Origin: Candidatus Magnetominusculus dajiuhuensis
Lineage (GTDB): Bacteria > Nitrospirota > Thermodesulfovibrionia > Thermodesulfovibrionales > Magnetobacteriaceae
DNA length: 64,000 nucleotides
NCBI GenBank assembly: GCA_015233465.1
Contig: JADFXP010000013.1
Span: 24,730 to 88,729, forward strand
Direction of reading: 5' to 3'
The stretch's first letter is position 1. Every line of letters begins with the position of its first letter. The notes under the pieces are model-generated. The model was not told the origin of the DNA, did not search any database, and worked only from the letters and a program-made list of their open reading frames with translations. Shown one piece after another: positions 45,674 to 53,819 of this stretch. The position numbers were made by a program, and so were the translations under genes.

Positions 45674-46656
45674 GCGAACTATTCAATAATTTTGACAAAA
45701 TAATCAAAAAAAGACTGATTATCTCTATCATTATTTTTGCTGCAGGGATGACCTTGTCTTTGTGTATACATCAGTATAATATTCTTGACCAATATATCCA
45801 GCTTGTAATGATGTACGTTGGAATAAATATAATTTTAACTCTGAGTCTAAATCTGATAAATGGATATATGGGGGAATTTTCAGTAGGACATGCAGGGTTT
45901 ATGGCAGTTGGTGCATATGTTTCATCAATGCTTTCTGTCAGGTTTTTTAATAATGATATTGGGCAAATAGTATTTCCAATTGTTGTATTGATTGGCGGGA
46001 TATGCGCAGGATTTGTTGGATTAATAGTAGCAGTGCCGTCTTTTAGAATCAGGGGTGATTATCTTGCTATAGTAACGTTATCATTTAATATGATAGTAAA
46101 ATCAGGACTTGAAAATGTTGATTCAGTAGGTGGGGCAAGGGGATTTTTAGGGATGTCAAGGCTTACAACGCTCCCTTGGGTTATGTTATGGACATTTATA
46201 GCAGTCTGGATAATAAGGAATTTTGTTAATTCTAGTTATGGCAGAGGCGTGCTTTCTATTAGGGAAGATGAAACAGCATCTTCGCTTATGACAGTAAATA
46301 CACAAAAAATTAAGGTGCGCGCCTTTATGTTATCCTCGTTTTTTGCAGGAATTGCAGGGGCATTGTATGCCCATCTCATTCAATTTATAAGCCCAAGGTC
46401 ATTTGATTTAATCAAGTCAACAGAGATGTTGATAATGGTGTATCTGGGCGGTATTGGTTCAATTGGAGGGTCAATACTTGGGGCATCAGTTTACACAATA
46501 TTGCTTGAGTTACTGAGACCTCTAGGGATATGGAGAATGGTGTTGATGCCTTTGCTGCTAGTAATTTTAATGATCTATAGACCAAATGGAATTATGGGAT
46601 TAAGAGAATTTTCATTTTTTAAACCAGCGATTGACAGATTTTTAAGGAATAAATAA
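45670..46656 (+). CDS. livM: Branched-chain amino acid ABC permease LivM
   Basis: The 328-residue membrane protein has LSLNLINGYMGEFSVGHAGFM and YLGGIGSIGGSILGA, both LivM landmarks, with about nine hydrophobic segments. It pairs with LivH. The Rpn-type nuclease gene follows after 24 bases, separating it from the ATPase genes. Confidence 0.9.
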   Translation: MSELFNNFDKIIKKRLIISIIIFAAGMTLSLCIHQYNILDQYIQLVMMYVGINIILTLSLNLINGYMGEFSVGHAGFMAVGAYVSSMLSVRFFNNDIGQIVFPIVVLIGGICAGFVGLIVAVPSFRIRGDYLAIVTLSFNMIVKSGLENVDSVGGARGFLGMSRLTTLPWVMLWTFIAVWIIRNFVNSSYGRGVLSIREDETASSLMTVNTQKIKVRAFMLSSFFAGIAGALYAHLIQFISPRSFDLIKSTEMLIMVYLGGIGSIGGSILGASVYTILLELLRPLGIWRMVLMPLLLVILMIYRPNGIMGLREFSFFKPAIDRFLRNK

Positions 46657-46680
46657 CCGCTATCTATGTTACAATAGAGT

Positions 46681-47589
46681 ATGAGATTTCTGAATGTAAA
46701 AACAGACTATGCCTTTAAAAAGGTCTTTGGTGGAGATGGCAGCAAGGACATCTTAATCAGTTTTCTAAATTCTGTAATAGTCTTTGAAAACAACGAAAAG
46801 ATAAAAGACCTTATAATAGTTGACCCATATCAGATACCTTTGATAAAGGGGATGAAGGATACATATGTGGATGTCAAGGCAAGGCTTGGAAATGGTAAAA
46901 GTGTTATAATTGAGATGCAGGTACTCAATGTAGAGGGGTTTGAGAAGCGGATATTATATAATGCTGCTAAGGCATATTCATCTCAACTGCTTTCAGCAGA
47001 AAAATTCAAAAGTTTAGAGCCTGTTATAGCGCTTACCTTAACTGATTTTATAATGTTTCCAGAGATTGAGAAGTTAATAACCTGTTTTAAGCTGATAGAA
47101 AAAGAAGTCTTGTTGAAATACGCTGATGAGATTGAGCTAATATTTATAGAACTTCCAAAATTCAATAAAGATTCAACGCAATTAGAGGATATAACCGATA
47201 AATGGATATATTTTATAAAAAATGCTGGCAGCCTTGAGTATATCCCTGAAACCTTTGATAAAGAGATAGAGATTAAAAAGGCATTTGATATAGTAAACAC
47301 AGCGGGAATGAGTGAAGCTGAACTTGAAGTCCAGTTCAAGAGACTGGATTTTATATATCTGCAGCGAGGCGCTATATTGTTCGCTGAAAAGCAAGGGATG
47401 CAGCAAGGGATGCTGCAAGGTATACAGCAAGGTATACAGCAAGGTATACAGCAAGGCTTGGCTCAAGGAATAAATCAAACAAAGTTAGAAATAGCTAAGA
47501 AAATGCTAAGTTCAGGAATAGAGATAGATAAGATCTCATTACTTACGGATCTTAATGCCGCAGAGATATTAAAGTTAAAGGCACAATAA
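46681..47589 (+). CDS. Rpn/PDDEXK_2-family nuclease with QG-repeat tail
   Basis: The 302-residue protein starts with FLNVKTDYAFKKVFGGDGSKD and has DTYVDVKARL then VIIEMQV, the PD-(D/E)xK active site of RpnA-like recombination-promoting nucleases. The C-terminus has a run of IQQG units (about 240-258) encoded by 12-base repeats, then a helix-rich end; such repeats vary in number in this family. It lies within the liv operon, in the same direction, which looks like an insertion between livM and livG. Confidence 0.85.
   Translation: MRFLNVKTDYAFKKVFGGDGSKDILISFLNSVIVFENNEKIKDLIIVDPYQIPLIKGMKDTYVDVKARLGNGKSVIIEMQVLNVEGFEKRILYNAAKAYSSQLLSAEKFKSLEPVIALTLTDFIMFPEIEKLITCFKLIEKEVLLKYADEIELIFIELPKFNKDSTQLEDITDKWIYFIKNAGSLEYIPETFDKEIEIKKAFDIVNTAGMSEAELEVQFKRLDFIYLQRGAILFAEKQGMQQGMLQGIQQGIQQGIQQGLAQGINQTKLEIAKKMLSSGIEIDKISLLTDLNAAEILKLKAQ
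47398..47462 (+). repeat. 12-base tandem repeats in the Rpn gene
   Basis: GGTATACAGCAA occurs three times in direct succession (about 47419-47454), flanked by related GGGATGCAGCAA-like units. Each unit encodes four residues, so gain or loss of units keeps the frame. Confidence 0.8.
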
Positions 47590-47716
47590 AAAAGAATAAT
47601 AAAACTTTAAATTCGTATCATTAAAAACAGTTTTTTAATAACTCAAACTATAAAATTCTTATATTAATGAAAAATATATTTTAGACAGACACAGCAAATT
47701 CATTAAATATTCATAC

Positions 47717-48490
47717 ATGGACACAATATTAACTATAAAGGGATTATCTCATTATTTTGAAGGACTGCGGGCAATCTCTGATTTCAATCTTGATCTAAAA
47801 GAAGGCGAATTATTAGGGATAATCGGTCCTAATGGTTCGGGCAAGACAACATTTTTTAATATCCTGACAGGCATATACCGTCCAACTCAAGGTAGTATTA
47901 TATTTAGAAATAAAGAAATCTCAGGGAGTGAGCCCCATGAAATAACATCAATGGGAATTGGCAGGACATTTCAAAATATCAGGCTTTTTAATCGTCTAAG
48001 CGTTATAGATAATGTCAGAACCGCATTTAATGCAAATACAGGATATTCTCTTATTGAGGCGTTGTTTCATATCGGAAGATATAGGAAAGAGGAAAAGCGT
48101 ATCACTGAGCGGTCAATAGAATTACTTAAGAAATTTGATATTGCACAATATGCCATGACCTCTGCTAATAATCTCTCATACGGAATTCAGCGAAGGCTCG
48201 AAATTGTAAGGGCGCTTGCCACAAATCCTGTGCTTTTATTATTAGACGAACCAGCCTGCGGTATGAATCAAGGCGAGATAAAAGAGCTTCTTGATTTAAT
48301 TCTATGGATTAAAAAAGAATTTTCTCTGACTATTATATTAATAGAACACCAAATGTCTTTAGTCATGGGATTATGTGAACGCCTCACAGTGCTTGACTTT
48401 GGTGTAACAATTGCCGAAGGTCTCCCATATGAGGTAAGAAATAATCCAAAGGTATTGGCTGCATATCTTGGAGATGATATTAATCAGTGA
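47717..48490 (+). CDS. livG: Branched-chain amino acid ABC ATPase LivG
   Basis: The 257-residue ATPase has Walker A, GPNGSGKTT, the LivG-type IGRTFQNIRLF after it, signature LSYGIQRRLEI (normally SGGQ, here SYGI as in many LivG), and Walker B, LLLLDEPACG. It energises LivHM together with LivF, whose start overlaps by 4 bases. Confidence 0.92.
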   Translation: MDTILTIKGLSHYFEGLRAISDFNLDLKEGELLGIIGPNGSGKTTFFNILTGIYRPTQGSIIFRNKEISGSEPHEITSMGIGRTFQNIRLFNRLSVIDNVRTAFNANTGYSLIEALFHIGRYRKEEKRITERSIELLKKFDIAQYAMTSANNLSYGIQRRLEIVRALATNPVLLLLDEPACGMNQGEIKELLDLILWIKKEFSLTIILIEHQMSLVMGLCERLTVLDFGVTIAEGLPYEVRNNPKVLAAYLGDDINQ

Positions 48491-49200
48491 GCAATTATAT
48501 ATTAAATATAGATAATCTAACCGTTAAATACGGGAAAATATCTGCATTAAATGGAGTTAAGCTAAATGTGTATGAAGGCGAGATAATTGCCTTAATCGGA
48601 GCAAACGGCGCTGGTAAAACCTCAATGTTAAAGGCAGTATCTGGAATGATTCCATATGGTGGAAATATAGAATTTCAGGGGAAGACCTTAAAAAATAAAG
48701 CAGTACATCAGATAGTCTCCTTAGGAATCACTCATGTCCCTGAAGGCAGAAGGATATTTGGAAATCTAACAGTTAATGAAAATCTGACCATTGCAGCATG
48801 GGGTCGAAAAGACAACTCAGGTATCAAAGAAGATAGATCAAGGGTTTTTAAGTTATTTCCAAGACTAATGGAGCGCATAGATCAGCAAAGCAGCACACTC
48901 TCCGGAGGAGAGCAGCAGATGCTTGCAGTGGGAAGGGCAATCTTGACCGGCGGAAAATTAATACTCCTTGATGAACCGTCTATGGGGCTGTCACCTATAT
49001 TTGTAAAAGAGATCTTTAAGGTGATTAAAGAGATAAATAATGACGGGGCTACAATTATACTCGTTGAACAAAATGCAAATATGGCTCTTCAAATTGCAAA
49101 TAGAGGCTATGTCTTAGAGACTGGAAGTATTAAATTATCAGGAAGCACAGAAGATTTGCTTAATAATCCATTGGTGAAAGAGGCTTATTTAGGGGTCTAA
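48487..49200 (+). CDS. livF: Branched-chain amino acid ABC ATPase LivF
   Basis: The 237-residue ATPase has GANGAGKTS, VPEGRRIFGNLTV, the signature LSGGEQQMLAVGRA and LILLDEPSMGLSP, a full match to LivF. The gene ends just before a GC-rich repeat that may end the transcript. Confidence 0.93.
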   Translation: MSNYILNIDNLTVKYGKISALNGVKLNVYEGEIIALIGANGAGKTSMLKAVSGMIPYGGNIEFQGKTLKNKAVHQIVSLGITHVPEGRRIFGNLTVNENLTIAAWGRKDNSGIKEDRSRVFKLFPRLMERIDQQSSTLSGGEQQMLAVGRAILTGGKLILLDEPSMGLSPIFVKEIFKVIKEINNDGATIILVEQNANMALQIANRGYVLETGSIKLSGSTEDLLNNPLVKEAYLGV

Positions 49201-49209
49201 TTTATCTCT

Positions 49210-49265
49210 TTAAGGGGCTCTGCCCATTAAAAATCCACGCAAAGGGACTCGTCCCTTTGAACCCA
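49210..49265 (+). repeat. GC-rich double-hairpin repeat, copy 7
   Basis: TTAAGGGGCTCTGCCCATTAA, an AAATCCACGC spacer and AAAGGGACTCGTCCCTTT give the same two-hairpin plan, here as a single copy downstream of livF. Confidence 0.82.
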
Positions 49266-49316
49266 TAATCTCATGCTTTATCTTTTTTACTTATTATGTT
49301 ATAATTTATAACTCTT

Positions 49317-50129
49317 ATGATAATATTGTTTGAATTAGCGCTGACATTTTATATGATCTCTATGATTCTAGGATTTGTAGAGGTCACAAAAAGCAGCAGA
49401 TATACATCCGTCGGCATGACAGGTGCTGCAATTATTGGCTTTTTCCTTCATTCCTTGAATCTTATTGACCGATTCATATTATCAGGACACATGCCTGCAA
49501 TCAGCGTTCATGAGGCAATATCTCTATTTACATGGAGTATTGTTTTAATATTTTTATTAATTAAATACCGCTATAAAATAGGACTTCTTGGTTCATTCAT
49601 AATGCCATGGGTCTTTGGTTTTATGCTTATCTCATCCGCATTTCCCAGAGAGATTCAACCGCTTGCCCCTGTGCTTAATAGTTTCTGGCTTATAATACAT
49701 ACTATGCTTGCATTTCTAAGCTATGCGTCATTTGGACTTTCATGCGGGTTAGGGATAATGTTTTTGATACAGTATCATTTTGTTAAATCAAAGAAACTTA
49801 GCGGTCTATTTAAACGTCTTCCAAGTCTCAATATACTTGATGATGTAAACTACCGTTTAATAAAAACTGGTTTTTTCCTTTTGACGCTTGCAATAATATC
49901 TGGTTCTCTATGGTCTGAGACAGCATGGGGAAGTTATTGGCTATGGCAGCCTAAACAAGTCTGGTCGCTTATTACTTGGTTAATCTATGCAATGATAATT
50001 CACCTTAGACGAAAGGTTGGACTGCGCGGAAGACGCGGCTCAATTCTGGCAATTTTGGGATATATTGTGACATTATTTACATTTTTTGGGGTTGATCTCT
50101 TGCTAAAAGGACAACACGCATTTCTATGA
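49317..50129 (+). CDS. CcsA/HemX-type cytochrome c assembly membrane protein
   Basis: The 270-residue protein has about eight membrane helices and the tryptophan-rich segment AWGSYWLWQPKQVWSLITW. The usual WDPKE is WQPKQ here. Proteins of this family handle haem for cytochrome c synthesis (CcsA) or sit with hemA as HemX. The stop overlaps hemA by 4 bases, which favours a HemX-like role in regulating haem synthesis, while the many c-type haems of Dsr proteins fit CcsA. Both remain possible. Confidence 0.82.
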   Translation: MIILFELALTFYMISMILGFVEVTKSSRYTSVGMTGAAIIGFFLHSLNLIDRFILSGHMPAISVHEAISLFTWSIVLIFLLIKYRYKIGLLGSFIMPWVFGFMLISSAFPREIQPLAPVLNSFWLIIHTMLAFLSYASFGLSCGLGIMFLIQYHFVKSKKLSGLFKRLPSLNILDDVNYRLIKTGFFLLTLAIISGSLWSETAWGSYWLWQPKQVWSLITWLIYAMIIHLRRKVGLRGRRGSILAILGYIVTLFTFFGVDLLLKGQHAFL

Positions 50130-51379
50130 GCATAATAACTATTGGCCTTAATCATAAAACCGCAGATATTGAATTAAGGGAAAAACTCGCCTTTGATAAA
50201 GATAGAATTGTTCCGGGCTTAAAGGGACTGCTTGAGCTTGACACCATTGCCGAAGCCCTCATTGTCTCTACCTGTAACAGGGTTGAATTATATCTAAGCG
50301 GCTCTGATGAGATAGAGTCCGTTAATTCAGCCTGTAGATTTCTTGCTGAATTCCATAATATAGACTTTGAAAAACTTGATAACGCACTCTATAAACACAC
50401 TGGAATGGAAGGGGTTAAACATATATTTAGAGTAGCAGGAAGCCTTGATTCAATGGTACTAGGAGAGCCTCAGATTCTGGGACAGATTAAAGATGCGTAT
50501 GATCTGGCATTGTCAACCGGGTCAACAGGCTTAATCCTCAATAAACTAATGAAAAAAGCTATCTCTGTTGCAAAAAGAATCAGGACTGAAACCAGTATCT
50601 CTGAAAACGCTGTCTCAATTAGTTATACTGCCGTAGAGCTTGCAAAAAAGATATTTGAGCAGCTTTCTGATAAGAACTTCATGCTGCTTGGCGCTGGAGA
50701 AATGGCTGAACTTGCTGCAAAACATCTTGCGCGAACTGGTGTAAAGGATATAATGGTAGCAAACAGGACCTATGAACGCGCTGTGGCACTTGCTTCTGAA
50801 TTTAACGGTACTCCTCTACGATTTGAGGAATTTAAGAATTCACTTATAAACACGGATATTGTAATATGTTCAACTGGCGCTTCCAATTTTGTATTAACAA
50901 AGGCAGACATGGAGATTATAGTTAAAAAACGCAAACACAAACCAATGTTTTTGATAGATATATCTGTTCCAAGAAATCTTGATCCTGAGATTGGAGACCT
51001 TGACGGGGTGTATCTATACGACATTGACAATCTTCAGGATGTAGTTGATTCAAATATGTCCCAACGCTTAATTGAAGCTAGTAAAGCAGAACAGATAGTA
51101 ACCGAAGAAATAGAGATATTTAATAAATGGATGTCCTCCCTATATGCAGTTCCAACGATTATTGCACTAAGAAACGCTGCTGACCAAATCAAAACTGATG
51201 AACTTGCAAAACTCTTTAACAGACTTAACGGTATAGGGGAAAAAGAGAAGAAAGCTATAGAAGGTATGGCTTCTGGAATAGTAAATAAATTAATCCACAA
51301 TCCTACCGCAGCCCTAAAGGCTGACGATGAAGATAGAGATATGCTTATTAATGTAGTAAACAAACTTTATAAACTGTAA
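50126..51379 (+). CDS. hemA: Glutamyl-tRNA reductase
   Basis: The 417-residue enzyme makes glutamate-1-semialdehyde from glutamyl-tRNA, the first step of C5 haem synthesis. It shows the catalytic cysteine in VSTCNRVELYL, LGEPQILGQIKDAY and the NADPH motif LLGAGEMAELAAKHL, plus the C-terminal dimerisation helix. It is co-translated with the CcsA/HemX gene and ends 190 bases before the tRNA. Confidence 0.95.
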   Translation: MSIITIGLNHKTADIELREKLAFDKDRIVPGLKGLLELDTIAEALIVSTCNRVELYLSGSDEIESVNSACRFLAEFHNIDFEKLDNALYKHTGMEGVKHIFRVAGSLDSMVLGEPQILGQIKDAYDLALSTGSTGLILNKLMKKAISVAKRIRTETSISENAVSISYTAVELAKKIFEQLSDKNFMLLGAGEMAELAAKHLARTGVKDIMVANRTYERAVALASEFNGTPLRFEEFKNSLINTDIVICSTGASNFVLTKADMEIIVKKRKHKPMFLIDISVPRNLDPEIGDLDGVYLYDIDNLQDVVDSNMSQRLIEASKAEQIVTEEIEIFNKWMSSLYAVPTIIALRNAADQIKTDELAKLFNRLNGIGEKEKKAIEGMASGIVNKLIHNPTAALKADDEDRDMLINVVNKLYKL

Positions 51380-51570
51380 TCCTAAACGTGCCTGTAATTT
51401 AAACTGCCCACAAAAAAAATATTGCAAGCAGGTGATTATCAAGCCTTATAATAGATAGAAGGGAATAACTAGTGGTTTGTTGACATGTTATTAAGATTTG
51501 TGCCTGAGTTGTGCCTCAAAAATAGATGGTTTTAAAAAGTTAAACCATTGATTTTAAGCATAAATAAAAA

Positions 51571-51644
51571 TACCCCCTGCAGGATTCGAACCTGCGACCC
51601 CAGGATTAGGAATCCTGTGCTCTATCCTACTGAGCTAAGAGGGC
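51571..51644 (-). tRNA. tRNA-Arg (anticodon CCT)
   Basis: The minus strand folds as a full cloverleaf: 7-bp acceptor with two G-U pairs, D stem GCTC/GAGC, anticodon stem CAGGA/TCCTG with loop TTCCTAA, T stem GCAGG/CCTGC with TTCGAAT, and discriminator A. No CCA is encoded. The 5' 18 bases are also the last six codons of the integrase gene. A 10-base direct repeat (TTGATTTTAA) flanks it at 51548-51557 and 51650-51659. Confidence 0.95.
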
Positions 51645-52682
51645 ATCCGTTGATTTTAAAGGGTTTCCGCCCTTTATGTCAATTCCTTTTTTACCCACTG
51701 TAACACTATTGTAACACTTGTCTAAAATATCAATCCCTGATCTTAAACTATCTGTACAATGATGAGCATATCTTACAGTCATCTGAATTGACTTATGTCC
51801 CAATAGTTCTTTAACCTTATACAGGTCAACACTGTTTTGAACAAGTCTTGTTGCAAAGGTATGTCTAAGGTCATGGAAATGAAAGTTCTCAATATTAGCT
51901 TTATTTAATGCCCTATCAAATCCCATTCTCATTGCTGTTTCAGTCACAGAAAAAACTCTCAATCCAATATCAATTATCTTCCTATCTTTTAACATCACAA
52001 GTATAATATTTGACATTGGGATTGATCGCTTCTCGCCATTTTTAGATTTTTGAACAGTAATTAGCCGTCTTGAAAAATCTAAATCCTTCCATTCAAGGTT
52101 TAGAATTTCGCCACGCCTCATACCTGTGTTCAAAGCAAATACTATAATCTCTTTGACCCATTCTGGACTTGCAGCTTCCAGCAATCTCTGCTCTTCCTCA
52201 ACAGTCAACCATCTATCACGGGCATTACTATTGCCTACTGAAAAGGATAAATCAGCAACAGGATTATCATTAACCCACTTCCATTCCTTTCTTGCAACAT
52301 TATACATTCTTCTCATAAGGGCAAGTTCTTGATATATTGTAGCAGGTTTCACTTTCTTTAATCTTTCCTCACGATAATCTGAAATAAGCTCTGTTGAGAT
52401 TTCAGAAAGAGTTAAAGTGCCGAAAAAAGGCAACAATGAGACTATTGATGTAACATCTCTTGATTTTTCATACTTTGCCATATACTTATCAACCAACATT
52501 TTGAAAGTAATCTCCTTAGCCTTATCCTTCTTGAAATACCTGCCTTCGATAATATCAGTAAGCGTCTTAGCATATAATTTTTCAGCAAGTCTCTTATTAT
52601 CAGTTTTAAGAGATTGATGAATTCTGCGTCCCTCATATTGAAGACTAAACCAATAAGTCTGCTCTCTCTTATATAGCCCCAT
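51627..52682 (-). CDS. int: Tyrosine-family site-specific integrase
   Basis: The 351-residue recombinase has an N-terminal AP2-like segment, a SAM-like core-binding domain (about 60-150) and the catalytic domain with Arg in NTGMRRGEIL, HDLRHTFATRL, LGHKS and the nucleophile Tyr in TVRYAHH. Its last six codons (ALLAQ and TAG) are the 5' end of the tRNA gene, so the attachment site lies within the integrase gene. It is translated after the HTH gene with a one-base overlap (TAATG). Confidence 0.93.
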   Translation of the reverse strand: MGLYKREQTYWFSLQYEGRRIHQSLKTDNKRLAEKLYAKTLTDIIEGRYFKKDKAKEITFKMLVDKYMAKYEKSRDVTSIVSLLPFFGTLTLSEISTELISDYREERLKKVKPATIYQELALMRRMYNVARKEWKWVNDNPVADLSFSVGNSNARDRWLTVEEEQRLLEAASPEWVKEIIVFALNTGMRRGEILNLEWKDLDFSRRLITVQKSKNGEKRSIPMSNIILVMLKDRKIIDIGLRVFSVTETAMRMGFDRALNKANIENFHFHDLRHTFATRLVQNSVDLYKVKELLGHKSIQMTVRYAHHCTDSLRSGIDILDKCYNSVTVGKKGIDIKGGNPLKSTDALLAQ

Positions 52683-52912
52683 TAATTTATCCCTCCTTTC
52701 TTGAGGCCTTTGGCTTGAGAGTCATTATTATTATACTCTAATATTCCGCCCTTTTTACAGTTCTGAACCCATTTTTCGATTTCATTTAAGTCAAATCTGA
52801 GGCAGCCATTCATTTTAATATGTGGAATTTGATTGAGTTCTGCCCATTGATAAAGCGTCTTGATTTTTACATTTAGAATTTGAGAAATCTCTTTGATTGT
52901 TAATATCTTCAT
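52682..52912 (-). CDS. Excisionase-like helix-turn-helix protein
   Basis: From ATG 52912 the protein is 76 residues and starts MKILTIKEISQILNVKIKTL, the MerR/Xis-type winged helix used by AlpA and excisionase-like proteins, with WAELNQIPHIKM as the wing region. A GTG four codons upstream (52924) is possible but has no better ribosome-binding site. Its coupling to the integrase gene suggests it directs excision or controls int. Confidence 0.82.
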   Translation of the reverse strand: MKILTIKEISQILNVKIKTLYQWAELNQIPHIKMNGCLRFDLNEIEKWVQNCKKGGILEYNNNDSQAKGLKKGGIN

Positions 52913-53543
52913 AATATTACTCACTTTTTAATAATTTAATATGCTCTATAAATTAATAATTTAAGCTAAAATCCTGTGTCACACCTCCTTTTTATAATAG
53001 AACCCAAAACTACACTTGATTTTTTTGAAGCAAAAAAAAACCAGAACTCCAAAAACAAATTTCAAGCGTTACGGCTAAGCTTGAGATCCATCTTTGGAAC
53101 TCTGGTTTATAAGCTTTGTATAATTAGTAAAATATGTTATATCTAATTACATTATAATATAGCAGAATTTTAATATAAATTGCAAGGGATGATCTTCCCC
53201 GAAAATATAGACACACTTCATAATTTGTATAATAATATTGAGGGGTTTGCGATTGCGATAGTTTAATTAGTTTAAGTACATTTTATCCTTAAATGTAGGT
53301 AGCAATCTGTAAAAATGACGACTATATGATTATATGATGATAAATACTAAGATGTATCATCATAATAAAAGTCTATGCCTATGCTGGTTTTGACGATTAT
53401 GACGATTATGACGATCTTGCTCTAAGATATATATGATATTATTGGACATATTGGTGTTATATCATAGCCACTTATAGCATAATATAAAATTCTGCTGAAT
53501 ACCCTGCTGCTATATAATGTATTTTTATAAGGTATTTTATTAG
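52913..53543. other. Repeat-rich noncoding region, possible origin or control region
   Basis: About 630 AT-rich bases with no gene seen. An outer stem (53039-53053 with 53093-53107, two mismatches) encloses an inner stem (53062-53067 with 53079-53084). A perfect 12-base inverted repeat joins 53161-53172 and 53485-53496. A perfect 10-base inverted repeat lies at 53333-53342 and 53355-53364. Three GACGATTAT-type units run from 53392 to 53415. This density of inverted and direct repeats beside replication genes suggests a replication origin, but no known initiator box was recognised. Confidence 0.45.
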
Positions 53544-53595
53544 TTGACATAAGTATTAGAAATATATTATATTTAAATAGTTAGACATTCTAACT
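53544..53595 (+). promoter_or_regulatory. Strong promoter with palindromic operator
   Basis: TTGACA (53544-53549) and TATATT (53568-53573) are 18 bases apart. At the expected transcription start lies a perfect palindrome, AGTTAGA-CAT-TCTAACT (53579-53595), an ideal repressor site. It drives the ATPase gene at 53820 through a leader of about 240 bases that has further hairpin potential. Confidence 0.6.
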
Positions 53596-53819
53596 TTAAA
53601 GATATATTGACTGGCTGTGTCAAGTATCTAATACCTGATTCGGTGAGAATCTAAGCCAAAAGTATATGGCTTGGAGTTTGTCTGAATTGGGTTTTTGTAT
53701 TTGCCCTCCTAATAACTCCATATTCTAATAACATTTTATGATATACCAACTTTGAAGGCATATTTTTGTCTTACATAGAAGGTCGTATTAGTAATAATGT
53801 AATAATGGAGGCGTTTAAT

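Noticed and set aside
47398..47462. CRISPR-like short repeats
   Set aside because: Units are 12 bases, contiguous and in frame within the Rpn gene; there are no spacers.
51480..51570. Left boundary of the element at the TTGTGCCT direct repeats (about 51498-51520)
   Set aside because: Two short repeats resemble integrase arm sites, but with no matching copies on the int side the boundary cannot be placed there.
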